Positions 25,147-36,460 of a stretch of DNA of 64,000 nucleotides are shown one piece after another (positions within the stretch are counted from its first letter, which is position 1; each line of letters begins with the position of its first letter). The DNA lies in assembly GCA_026874595.1 (NCBI GenBank), contig CM049322.1, positions 7,861,900 to 7,925,899 on the forward strand, read 5' to 3'. The stretch comes from Sipunculus nudus. Taxonomy: Eukaryota; Annelida; Sipuncula; Golfingiida; Sipunculidae. A model generated the notes under the pieces. The model did no database searches and was not told where the DNA came from. It saw only the letters and a list, made by a program, of their open reading frames with translations. Position numbers and translations under genes: made by a program.

Positions 25147-26135
25147 CGTAACAACCGTCTTAATGTAATGTCCGGCAGAATATATCGTAACCACTGGACA
25201 TAGAAACGTTTTCATATAACGTCCGGAATAATTTATTGTAACCACTGGACATAGAAATGTCTCACTGTAACGTCCGGCCGAACAAATGATAACCACTTGT
25301 CTTTGAACCGTCTTACCGTAAAGTTAGGCAAAACACGTCGTATCCAATGGAATTAGAAACATCTTATTGTAAAAGCCGGCCGACCACATCGTAACCAATG
25401 AACCTAAAACCTAATGTAGAGTTAGACAAAACATCCTATAAACTGGGCCCAGAAATATCATACTGTAACGCCCGGCCGTAGACTAAGTAACCACTTGATC
25501 TAGAAACTTCTCATAGTAGCGTCCGGCGGAACATATCGTTACCACTTTAAATAGAATCGTCTTATTGTTATATATCCTGCTGAACACATAAAAACCACTA
25601 AACCTAAAAACATCTCACTGTAACACCCGGCAGAACATATCGTAACCACTGGCCCAATACGAATCTTACTGTAACGTCCGGACAAACGCATAAACACGAC
25701 CTGGAAACGTCTAACTATGACGTCCGACCAAACATATCGTTACCACTGACCTAGAAACTAACGTTTCTCTTTAACATCCGTCCGACCACATCGTAACCAT
25801 TTGACCTAGAAACTTGCTACAGTAAAGTACAGTGGAACATTTATTAACCATTTGAACTAGAAACGTCTTACTGTAACATACACCCAACACATCGCATCAA
25901 ATGGACTTAGAATCTCTTAAGTTAACGTCTGGTCGAACGCATCGTAACCACTTGACCTAGAAACGTCTCATTTTGACGTCCGGTCGAACACATGGTAACC
26001 ATTGGACATTGAATCGTCTTTTTGTAACGCTAGGCAGAACATATAGTAACGGTTGGACACAGAAACGTCTTACTGTAAAATCCGGCCGAACACATCATAA
26101 CCATCTGATTTAGTAACGTATAACTGTACATCCAT
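25147..26135 (+). repeat. 51-bp satellite in gene B intron
   Basis: About 19 diverged units of about 51 bp with the pattern CGTAACCACTGGACCTAGAA, then ACGTCT(T/C)ACTGTAACGTCCGG. The unit equals an internal piece of the hairpin-headed repeat (CGTAACCGCTGGACCTAGAA...CTTCTAACTTGACATCCAGG), and the array runs directly into the rest of that repeat at 26125. Confidence 0.85.
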
Positions 26136-26650
26136 AAAGGTCAATAAAAGATCTTAAAAAACTGGAATTGGGTCCCTGTGATCTATATCCTCCGAATTAA
26201 AGGGATTGTTTGTAGTCCTCAGAATAATTTTAAAACTCACACTGAAGCTTCCAGCATCTCAGTAATCGATGCAAAGATTCTTATGACGTTTGCTTTGCTT
26301 ATTGCTCATCGACTATTCCTCATCTTTTCAAGACTGATTTCAACCTGTAGTTTTTTTTTTTTTTTTTTATTTTATTTTAACGTATTTCTTTCTTAATATT
26401 GAGACTGCCAAATTGCATCAATGGTATAGATGTCTTTATTGTGGTAGTATAACGTGTCCATAAACCTTGGGTGTTTATTAATTATGAATAATTTTATTAA
26501 GTTCCTGAAGACGGGTTGCGCCACCTGTAATTTTTTCATCTTTTTATACATTGTTCCCTTTATTTTTAACTCTGTCATAGTACATCGATTGTATCAGTTT
26601 CTCAACTACGGTTTCATCTAGTGTCCTCGCACCTGGTCAGTTTACCATGA
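26120..26650 (+). mobile_element. Hairpin-headed repeat remnant H2
   Basis: Carries the family's body (TCCATAAAGGTCAATAAAAG, GATCTATATCCTCCGAATTA, CTCAGAATAATTTT), then a related 3' module with GCGCCACCTGTAATTTTTTC and CATCTAGTGTCCTC. The head is absent; its place is taken by the 51-bp array. Confidence 0.6.
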
Positions 26651-26733
26651 ACCCCCCTTGAGTTAATAATTGAACACGATTCTTTATCAACACACTTTCT
26701 TCATGATTTCATGTTTCTTTTATTTTATCTAAG

Positions 26734-26806
26734 GGTGTATCGTGTACTGCAGTGATTGGGGCTAGCAACCTGGGGTCAAAGAGTGTATTAGGGGCGCCAC
26801 CTGCAG
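26734..26806 (+). CDS. Gene B exon 5: small linker exon
   Basis: The acceptor ends ATCTAAG and the donor is GTAAAT. The 73-nt exon enters in phase 0 and leaves in phase 1, encoding GVSCTAVIGASNLGSKSVLG plus APPA. Its phases fit exons 4 and 6. No recognised domain. It follows the 51-bp satellite and the hairpin-repeat remnant that fill the preceding intron. Confidence 0.55.
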
Positions 26807-27370
26807 GTAAATGTCAACATATGGATCATTTAACAATAGTCAATAAGTTACGCATGTAGCTGCTTTTGATTAATAAAGCTTTGCAGAAATATATTTAAAA
26901 ATATTAATTGACAGACTAGACCTAATAATTAAAATTGTAATGCCCAAAATGAAATAAAAAAGTTGAGCTGTCGGAATAGCTAAAATGAATATCTCCGTCA
27001 GGAACCTAATGAATCCGTCCTCCACTCTTAACTTGTGTCAGGGTCACTAACATGGTTCAGAGTTTAGCTCTGCAATAAAGACCGACATTAATAACAATGG
27101 AAGGTTTTAGTCGGAAAAAAGAAACGGTACAATCAAATAAAAAAGTTTACAATTATAAGACTGAAAAATTAGAGAAAATGAAACTGAGTCCAAAGGTGGG
27201 GAATTATTTTATTTTACTATATATTTAATGAGGCGAGAAGTGGTCTCCCCCATAAACGGGCTCTTTACCAGATGTTGCAACAGCCTAGTATTTGAATATG
27301 TCACATGATAAAGTGATTGCTGCGGACATATGGTCACGTCATTAAGAGGACGGTTTCCGATCTACGTCAA

Positions 27371-27440
<70 letters not shown>
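27371..27440 (+). repeat. (TC)n(TA)n microsatellite
   Basis: A pure TC run followed by a TA run in the intron between exons 5 and 6. Confidence 0.95.
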
Positions 27441-27441
<1 letters not shown>

Positions 27442-27981
27442 GTCAAAATCTAAAAAAAATCCTTTCATTTCTAAATAACAATAGGAAAATTTGTTTGAAT
27501 CAGTTTATACCTCGATTAACATCACGGAACTCCGTCTGCAAACAAAACAGAATATCAGGCTGAGCCTGAAGTGCTTGCAGTCTTTTGGCAATTGATGGTG
27601 CAATCAGTCAGTAATCAACCAAAACTGGTGACATAATTCAAAATACGCGCTCAGAATACTAAAGAGGGGCCCATCTCCCCAACTGGCAACAGTACAATCA
27701 CACGGTGGACGGCTCACAGGCAGTATGCTGCTCAGACGTCACTAAATATATCCTACATATTTATAGGCCTTTTAATATATAATGTCTTCAAACAAGTGGT
27801 TTCTGAATCGTGGATTCATGGCCGGCGACTAAATGATATCAGGAAATTTGTCCACTTTTTTTTTTTTTTTACTTCTGGTACAATACTCAAATAAAATATT
27901 TTGGACTTGGTCTGGATACCGGAAACAAAGATTTCTTAGACCTTTATCTCCACACTAGTCATATATATATATAATATGCAG

Positions 27982-28199
27982 ATCAGAACATCGAGAAGCT
28001 GCGGCTGGTGGGATCTTGGCAGCTGCAGGTGGCTCGGCACTACCGAAGATACCACAACCACATAGACGTTTGCCCGCACGGCCCCTATCGGCGGGAGCAG
28101 AAACTACAATCTCTCTTTATTCCACCGTCGTGCTCCTTGCTGCAGAAGGAAGACAAAGCTGAATGTGAGATCGGTGATATTCAAGACATATTCCGCAAT
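27982..28199 (+). CDS. Gene B exon 6: pre-NACHT linker exon
   Basis: The acceptor ATATGCAG lies in a short (TA)n tract; the donor is GTAAGG. 218 nt, entering in phase 1 and leaving in phase 0. It carries VARHYRRYH and CPHGPYRRE, shared with gene A exon 2174-2388, and ends DIFRN where gene A ends VLSN, directly before the NACHT exon in both. Confidence 0.85.
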
Positions 28200-29431
28200 G
28201 TAAGGTTATACTTCATCAATGTTCTTATGATGGCGAGCTACGCACTGTTTTAATTTTACCATAAGAGTAAAATATGACATTTTTTATAACTTTTTGTCGG
28301 TGAGATACTCTGCAATTATCAAAACTACTTTAATATCATAGATATTTTTTTATTGTTCTTAAATGTCCCTGAAACCTAAATTGTATCATATTTGACATAT
28401 CTTTTTAAAGAAATATTTTTATGTAGATTAGCTTAAGGAAGTTATTGCAAACATCACATACGACGATTAAACTGTATGAAATAAAAACTCTTTAATATAA
28501 TTCCTTCATGCTATAATACACAAATAAAAAGAAATATTTATTGATCCACTGTCATGTTTGACATAATTATCAAAATACAGATATAACAGCTGAGAAAAAA
28601 TAACAAAATCTTTGCTGTCTTCATTCAAGCTATTTGAATAATTCTAATTATTGGTACCTCGATTTCATGAGGCATGATATGATGGATGAAATGCAAAAAT
28701 AATAATTACTTTAGTTATTATATTCCTAAGGTAAATAACTTGTTATTAAGATTATTGTAAGCTATTTGGAGTATAAAATCTTACTCATGTGGAATTGGCA
28801 TAACCTATAAAGTATTCAAAAATCTACGAAATAATAATAAATTTGTTATAAGCATTGAGTATCTCGCAGACAGTTAATGATTTCTAACAATATAGGAGTT
28901 GATGACGCAAGCTTGATTTTATTATAAAATAGAGCAGAAATCAAGTTTTACATAAATGTAAGTTAATACACGAATATATACGTATGCAAATACATATTCA
29001 TGCATAGATTCCATTGTAAATATATAGATATGTTTGTATTCTCCTATTTGCTGGTATAAAGAAATATGACAAGCGAGATTGACATCCGGCTCGGCATCCG
29101 ACTTCCGATATCCGGGTTTTAGTTTGTACCATCTAACATCTATGGTTCGGGGTAATGCGTGCACGTGTACGGCAGTCAATGGCGGAAGCGGTTGTGTTTT
29201 GGTCACTGGTGCATAAACATGACTTAAAACCGATATCACCGATTATTGACCTAAGCACACCATGAAACGACTAAAGTATGCTGCAATAAAAAAAACAAAA
29301 GACGCGGCCTTATTTTATTTTATATTGAACTTGTATTATAACCTAAGTCCAAGGTCCGTGGTATTCACATCTGTGATTAATACGGATCGGCCAGTGGAGG
29401 TATAAAATCCATGTGGAAGTTGCTCGTCTTT

Positions 29432-29642
29432 AGCTGTGTTTCCACTTCTCCAGACACGGATACAGATATAGGTACGGATACATTAAGCGCGTCACACTTG
29501 TGCGTTAGCCGTACGATTGCCGTACGGCTAAAGTGGTAGTTTCACAAGATTCAATTGGGCCACAGTTAAAATAAGTATAATTACTGCAATGTTAAGATAT
29601 ATCAGAAAATAATTCTTGTATTTTAATTTGTTTATATATACG

Positions 29643-29694
<52 letters not shown>

Positions 29695-30235
29695 ATGTAT
29701 ATATATGGCCATACAGTGATAAAAAAATAAAAATCATATTTTATACACTCGAGAGCACACGGTTGCGGGCTTTTCTTGAAATATTACATCATTGCGGGAA
29801 TACCCATATACAACCTATAACAGAGAATACTCGTACATGGAGAGTTCTGAAGTGGCCGAATGCGCCGCCGTATCCGTGTCCATACAAGTGGAAACACTCT
29901 TTATATTTTATCATATGTTTGTTCCAACCGTATCCGTGCCCGTATCCATGTTCGTGTCGGGACATGTGGAAACACTCCTTATATTTTATTATATATTTGT
30001 TCCAACCGTATCCGCGTCCGTGTCCCGAACAAGTGGAAACACCCCTAATATTTTATCATATGTTTGTTCCAACTGTTTCCGTGTCCTTGTCCATTTCCGT
30101 GCCCGGAAAAGTGTAAACAATCCATATTGTTAATCTTATGTTTGTTCCAACCGTATCCGTGTCCGTACAAGTAGAAACACTCCTTATTAAATATATATTT
30201 GTTTTATCCGTGTCCGGACAAATAGAAACTCAGCT
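29432..30235 (+). mobile_element. Terminal-inverted-repeat element in gene B intron
   Basis: The left end AGCTGTGTTTCCACTTCTCC, then AGACACGGATA, matches the reverse complement of the right end (TATCCGTGTCCGGACAAATAGAAACTCAGCT) at about 26 of 32 positions. Subterminal tandem units of 67-78 bp (29865-30235) repeat GTTCCAACCGTATCCG and AGTGGAAACACTCC. A (TA)n tract lies at 29647-29690. No transposase; a non-autonomous DNA element is the best reading. The target duplication is unclear. Confidence 0.55.
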
Positions 30236-30776
30236 TTAGGCTAAAACAAGTTACACACATCAACGGGCAACTAGTGAAACTGACATGTATCAGCACAGAC
30301 GCAGGTTTCTAACTTTAATTAGTAGCGTCCTTGACAACCTGAGAACCTGAACGAAACAATGTTCATCAAGAAAAGCTATATTTACTTCTTTGATCTGACA
30401 ACTCATCCTGCGTGCGTGAAAAAAAATGAAGTTAATTAGGCTCCTCAAAAGTAGGGAAGACGTTTGTGAATCTTTTATCCATGAAATATGAATGTACTGT
30501 TAAAAATGTTAAAAAAAAGTGTATTCTTATAATAATGGGTAGATACTAGTAACCTTTTTGTAAATGTTCCCTTATCTTCTTATAATTTTGTTTGGTAATT
30601 TTTTTTTCAGTTGCATTTACTAGTTACTTTTAATAAATAATTCTAAGAATGTAATAAAAATACGTATGTTTCACTCGGGTATATTTGTATTCTTAATATT
30701 TTTGGTCACCTGAGCACTCAAGATCTGAAATCAAATGAACAAGATATCCTCGTCTCGCCTGTACACGTTTATTCAC

Positions 30777-31336
30777 ATGCGGGGGTCAGTTGACCCGAAC
30801 AACACACACGATGGCTCAAACAAACGCGGCCCGGGGGGTCAGCTGACCCGAACAGTACACACGACGGCTCAAACACAGGCAGCCCCGGGGTCAGCTGACC
30901 CGAACACTACACACGACGGCTCAAACACAGGCATCCCGGGGGTCAGCTGACCCGAACACTACACACGATGGCTCAAACACACGCAGCACGGTGGTCAGCT
31001 GACCCGAACACTACACACGACGGCTCAAACACACGCAGCCCGGGGGTCAGCTGACCCGAACACTACACACGACGGCTTAAACACACGCAGCCCGGGGGTT
31101 AGCTGACCCGAACACTACACACAACGGCTCAAACACACGCGGCCCGGGGGTCAGCTGACCCGAACACTACACACTACGGCTCAAACACATGCGACCTGGG
31201 GGTCAACTGACTTGAACAATACACACGACGGCTCAAACACACGCAGCCCGGGGGTCAGCTGACCCGAACACTACACACGACACCTCAAACACACGCGGCC
31301 CGGGGGTTAGCTGACCCGAACACTACACACGACGGG
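30777..31336 (+). repeat. 52-bp minisatellite with palindrome
   Basis: Eleven units start at 30785, 30838 and then every 52 bases to 31306. Each unit has GGGTCAGCTGACCC (a 14-bp perfect palindrome in most units) and ACACACGACGGCTCAAACAC. GC-rich and very homogeneous, in the intron just upstream of gene B's NACHT exon. Confidence 0.95.
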
Positions 31337-31458
31337 CGCATGCTCGTGAATAAAATTTTCATATGTAACAAATGAGGCGACTTGTTGAACAGAGATATTT
31401 GCATCATTATACTCTCGGTCTCTTCTCAAAACTGCATACGTCTTTTAAATAATAGGTA

Positions 31459-31639
31459 CTGAAATAATAATAATAATAATAATAATGATAATAATAATTT
31501 TACATTTTGACAACATAAAACTTATATTTGTACGATCATATTAGTGAATATGTCTCTTTAACTTTATGGATACTTACAATAATAATAAAATAACAAAATT
31601 ATAACAATAACAAAAACAATAATAACAATAATAATAATA

Positions 31640-31670
<31 letters not shown>

Positions 31671-31850
31671 TTATTATTATTATCATTTAACATCCTCATT
31701 TGACAACATACAGCTTACATTTGTAAGATATTATCATTACATACGTCTCTTTAATCATGGATACTGACAGTAATACATTTTTTTTTATTATTAAAAATAT
31801 TATTATTATTTTTATAATTATTATTATTATTTCAATATTAATAATACTTT
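31459..31850 (+). repeat. (AAT)n/(ATT)n microsatellite cluster
   Basis: Runs of AAT and ATT in both orientations, able to fold back on each other, ending about 100 bases before the NACHT exon acceptor. Confidence 0.9.
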
Positions 31851-31950
31851 AAGATTTACTCCAGAGACAACAATAACTACAAATATAACTATTTCTTGAA
31901 AATATTAGTAAAACAATAATACTTATAAGGAAAACTGCTTTGTTTTTAAG

Positions 31951-34211
31951 ACTGGGGAACCGACATCGACCTTCATCAATGGTCTACCAGGCTCAGGGAA
32001 AACCACGCTGGTCAACTGGTGTCTCTCCTCGTGGGCCGACCTGGTGCAAAACAAATCACAAGCAGCGACATCTGGTGGTGAGAGCAGCAACGAGCCTGAC
32101 TTCATGTACGATCTCATAATTTCCCTTTTCTTAAGGCACGTTCAACCTGATCAAACATTTTCACAAGCAATAAAAAAACAGATTTGGTGTGATACCAACT
32201 GTTATCCGGATATCGATAAATACATCTCAGAGAACCCATCAAGAGTATTGTTTATTTTCGATGGGCTCGATGAGTTCAGGTCAGAAATTTCGTCAGAAAT
32301 TACAGCAATAATTAAAGGAGAATTGTTTTCAAATGTCTCAAAGATTGTCACCTCACGTCACACAAAAGCAGACAGTACGTCTGATGAGCTTGTACGTCAC
32401 TACGACAAACGAGTTCAGATAAACGGATTCGATGACTCCCGCGTCCTCCAGTATATGTACAAGTACAAAAGACTCCCTGTCAAACCCATACAAACCCTGA
32501 ACCCTTCTGATCAAGTGAAAAAACAGTTTGTGGATGAATTGTACGAAAAGATAAAGGCAAAAAATATGTTATCCCTATGTCACATTCCCCTTCATCTGTG
32601 CTTCTTCTGTCAGTTGGCAGAGGCTGGCAGAGTGCTCAGCACAAACAAAACAGAACTGTATGTATTAATGTTAAAATATGCTATTGACGCTTATATGTCT
32701 AAGACAGCATCCCCCTCAGATTTTAGTCTTGATAACATTCATGTGTACCACGATGATTTAGTGCTGTGTGGTACAGGCGCATTAAATCTACTGGAATTAA
32801 ATTTGGATTGATACTTCCAGTACAGCCTGAACATTTAGGAGACACAAAGCTTTATACATTCAGCCATTTGTCCATACAGGAACATCTGGCGGCATTTGCC
32901 ATTGTCCATAATCAAACACAAAGACAGTTATTTATATCATATTTGACCGACATATTCCGACTACACGACTGCCGTAATATAATTTCATTTTGTTGTGGTA
33001 TGTCCGAGCATTGCGGGAACGAGCTGCTCTCACACGCTGTCAAACTCGTCCGAAACAGCAAGGACAGACCGACCGCTCATCAGTGTCCATACTTTAACCC
33101 CGTGGCCTGGCACTCAGGGAAGGTTGACTGGGTGGCTGAAGTAAACCCTTCTTCTAACATCAGTTTTTTCATTGCACAATGCGTGGCGGAGTTTAAAGAC
33201 CCGACACTTTGTAATATTCCTTTACCAGACAGTATTACACTAGATCTCTCTCAGTCTGAGACAGACGCTATGTTGACAATGTTCAGACACAACAAGTCAC
33301 AATCACCGGTTGGAGATATTGAGATAAAGAATGGTGATCTCAGTAGAGATATATGGGAGACAACAACATCAGTAATACTTCCACATGAGCTCACACAGCT
33401 CTCATTAACCTTGACTTGTATAGAGGACACGGCAGTACTAGCAGCCGGTTTTAAACAAATGACCAACCTGAAAGTTCTAAAACTACAGATACAATCCTTG
33501 ACAGAGACTGACAGTGAGCGCATCCTGGCGGCGATCCCACAAACCATATCACTTGATAGTTTGTATCTAAGATATTTCCCCCTGAGTCCTCACGGAGCTG
33601 ATTTATTATCAGACTTTGTGGGGACTCAGCATCGTCTGTCGGGGCTACATGTATCACACACTGACCTGACACAGCTTGGTCAACGCGTGACGTCACTCAT
33701 CACTTCTCAACATCTGGCTCTACTTGAAATCGACAACACTCACGTGACCCGGCAGCAGGTGACGTCACTGTGTACCGCTCTGCCGGGTCAATGTCCTCAG
33801 CTCCGGGTGTTGAACATGTCCGGTAATGATATATCTGGTGTGGAGGACCGAGTGGCTGAGGCCGTGTCAAACCTTAACCATCTCTCATGGCTTGACATCA
33901 GGAACTGTAATATAACATCACAGGGACTGTGGCGGATCCTGCAACATCTGCCCGACTCACTGCGTCTGTTAGACATTAGTGACAATGGTTTCACACATTT
34001 CTCACGGCTGTCAGAGTGTTGTCATTTTATAAAGTATGTTCGTATTCTCATGTGTTGGGGTACAGCTGTACCGGCCGAGGTGATGCAAGAACTGGTACAA
34101 GTGTGTGACCAAAACCTCCCTGATCTCAAACTGATGTACGACCACAAATCATGCCAGGCTTGTAAACAAGCTTACCAGGCGTTTATTGTTGAACTCTTTA
34201 ATGAGATATAG
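31951..34211 (+). CDS. Gene B NACHT-LRR exon, frame-shifted near 32770
   Basis: The acceptor TGTTTTTAAG ends at 31950. Frame 1 encodes Walker A GLPGSGKTT (31981-32007), Walker B VLFIFDGLDE (32245-32274) and VTSRH, then terminates at 32811. From about 32775 a second frame picks up the gene A match with IKSTGIKFGLILPV and continues through the LRRs to TAG at 34209-34211. The exon is 2261 nt, not a multiple of three. A C-to-A change makes ATATAG, ending the protein eight residues before gene A's end. Confidence 0.85.
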
Positions 34212-34318
34212 ACAAAGGCACACAGGGTAGACGGACGGGAATCAGAATTCAACCCAATAATATCACATTAGGATAGACTCATTCATAAAATAAGATAAAA
34301 ACTATTTATTTTTTTACG

Positions 34319-34351
34319 ATTAAATTTCTTTGATTCATTTAAATGAATAAA
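34319..34351 (+). promoter_or_regulatory. Poly(A) signals of gene B
   Basis: ATTAAA at 34319-34324 occupies the place of gene A's AATAAA in the aligned 3'UTR; a canonical AATAAA follows at 34346-34351. Either could serve; this is sequence-level evidence only. Confidence 0.55.
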
Positions 34352-34589
34352 ATGTGTATTATTTTGACATTCCTCTGTTCTTGCATGGTTATATATAGAT
34401 ACTCCTGTGTAATATATGGTAAGATAAATATATACATGTATACATAAATAGGCGGTGAAATTGGGAGGGGGGCACATTTGGGGTCTCAAGTAATACGAGG
34501 AAAAACATAAGGGTACCAGTATTTCTCAGTACAGTTAGTATATTCTCCTGTATAGGATTGTAATAGACTAATAAGAGCGTATATATGTA

Positions 34590-34591
34590 TA

Positions 34592-34632
<41 letters not shown>
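34590..34632 (+). repeat. (TA)n microsatellite
   Basis: Pure TA run downstream of gene B. The remainder of 34400-35690 shows no recognisable feature. Confidence 0.9.
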
Positions 34633-34635
<3 letters not shown>

Positions 34636-35698
34636 TCTACTATTGCCCCCCCCCCATAAATATTTCGCTTCCCAACCAATTATATAGATACATAGATACA
34701 TCGAAACATTATGGTTCAGTCCAAATGTATTTATATGAAACATTATCATCACATGTACACATTCATTAATATATACCAGGTGCACATAAAATATTGTATG
34801 GCTATGTTTTATTAAAAACTATTTAATTCTATACTTAATCTTTACGTTTTGAATCTGATTATACATCTATAATAGATATAAATGTATTTAAGGTAAATGT
34901 ATTTTAAAACGAGGTATATGTGTGTTGTGAAGATGTTTGTGTAAGTGTGTGTGAGGAAAATATTATGGCCATTCTATTGATTATGCATTTAATTTTTACC
35001 TGAAACGTGCCCATTCATCTACCTTTTGAAAAAGAAATTATATGTGCTTTTTCTCTTCCGCTGTGTATATAGTAATGATCTAAGGGTAATTTTGGTTGTG
35101 AAAATATAGCGCCTTCGTAAAGAATGTGTGGACTTATTATCAACAACATGTTTGAAAACGCAGCAATGATGTGCCCAGCACCTATATATCAGTTAACCCA
35201 TATTTCCACTCATATAAAGCGGGTCAAGTAAAGCTAGTTTAGTCTAAATTGGATAACTTGATTATTCCTTCTTGCACCAGATTTATTTATAGCCGAGGAT
35301 TAGTTTTATTGCAACTCAATGTGAATATATACAGATATGACGGGAAAATGTAAGACACAATGTTGTCAGAATGTTATGGACGGTCATGTCGGTTACTGAA
35401 TGTCTTAAGTATATAAATATATGCATTTGTTATGTAAATGTTATAGTCTTGTAATGTTATATTTTCTGTGAGTAAAATTATCTTGACACACGAATACGCT
35501 TTTGTTGAATTAACATGATGTATGTTGAGTGTTTGGCTGTCTGAGCAATTGGACAAATTAAGATAGTATGCTGTATTTGAAAATTCCTGAGGTTTATTGC
35601 GGTATATTAAATAGATTTAAACTCTATAGATTTCGATTATATAAGCTGTAATAAAACTGTAACCCCCTCCACACCCCCGAAAATTTATTGCTGAATCT

Positions 35699-36130
35699 TA
35701 GAAGCGGATACGCGGGGGGGGGGCGTTGTCCAGGGGATCCGCCCCCCCCCCTCCTTTCTCTTTCATCCACCGCAACCTATTTTTGAAAGTTTCAGACAAA
35801 ATTTTGCGGCCTGGACACCCCCCCCCCCTTGCTCGGGCACTGGGACCTTTTTCAGGGATTTCATTAGTCCTTATGGGTTGGACCCCCCTTTTCCTAAATC
35901 TTGGATCCGACCCCCTCCCCCTGAATCAGCATTATATGTTTTTTTATTAATCTATTTTCTTCGATAACTTTAACATCACTGTTTCCTCCCCCGGTTTTCC
36001 CAAGGTGTTGCATCCCAACCCTGACCACGAACCACCCCCACACACCACCACCAACACCCGACTTCGCGTCCAATGTTTTTGATAAATATGGGCACAATTT
36101 GATGTCCCCCTCCCCCGACCCAACCAACTT
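35699..36130 (+). repeat. Dispersed repeat, GAAGCGGA type, copy 2, C- and G-rich
   Basis: The first 190 bases match 827-1020; long C and G runs are present. The remainder (35895-36130) is C-rich and unassigned. Confidence 0.5.
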
Positions 36131-36244
36131 TTCTTACAAAGGGGAGATTCATATACCGTGTTAATAATTTTTTTTTTCGCGATACAATATAGCCTTACTT
36201 GTAAAAAAAGTTTTAAAAAATTGAACTTAAATCATAATGTGTCA

Positions 36245-36460
36245 CAGTCAGTGGTGGACCTTTAGGGGGGGAGGGGGGGGGGGGGAGGTATTTTGGTGAA
36301 TTTGCATAGGGAATTTGTAAAGTATAAAATATTTGATATGATGTGGTTTTGAATTAAAGTATTATTTTTTACTTTTGGAATAATACAATTAAACTTTTGT
36401 TTTCATAATTTATCCAGTTATTTGACTTTGTATGAAAAATTAAATAATACGCTATGCACG
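36245..36460 (+). repeat. Dispersed repeat pair, copy 2, preceded by G tract
   Basis: Matches 8730-8935. A G-rich run at about 36266-36290 (nearly uninterrupted G) precedes the shared part and could form a G-quadruplex. Confidence 0.7.

Larger units (their letters stand above)
23211..34211 (+). pseudogene. Gene B: CARD-NACHT-LRR NOD-like receptor with broken frame
   Basis: The exons are 23211-23232, 23407-23543, 24063-24204, 24590-24624, 26734-26806, 27982-28199 and 31951-34211; all junction phases join and the first six sum to exactly 209 codons. Order: CARD (about residues 12-100), small linkers, the linker exon shared with gene A, NACHT, then LRRs. CARDs recruit downstream adaptors or caspases; NACHT drives oligomerisation. 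The last exon changes frame near 32770 because about 79 nt present in gene A are missing, giving TGA at 32809-32811 and a predicted 495-residue CARD-NACHT protein without LRRs. The remaining LRR frame is open to TAG at 34211, so the lesion looks recent. An assembly error or a functional truncated form are alternatives. Confidence 0.8.

Noticed and set aside
29179-29265. 28-codon ATG frame (MAEAVVFW...) in a GC-rich patch with YY1/ETS-like context
   Set aside because: It ends after 28 codons without a convincing donor and lies inside a gene B intron; promoter motifs alone are not enough.
30735-30950. Open frame with repeated THDGSN motifs
   Set aside because: It covers the 52-bp minisatellite only; 52 is not a multiple of three so the frame cannot persist.
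30777-31336. Regular direct repeats reminiscent of a CRISPR array
   Set aside because: The whole 52-bp unit repeats with no unique spacers, in an intron of a eukaryotic gene.
32766-32811. A programmed ribosomal frameshift or an intron explaining gene B's frame change
   Set aside because: Bases are missing relative to gene A rather than added, and no slippery heptamer with a structured stem is evident; deletion is simpler.
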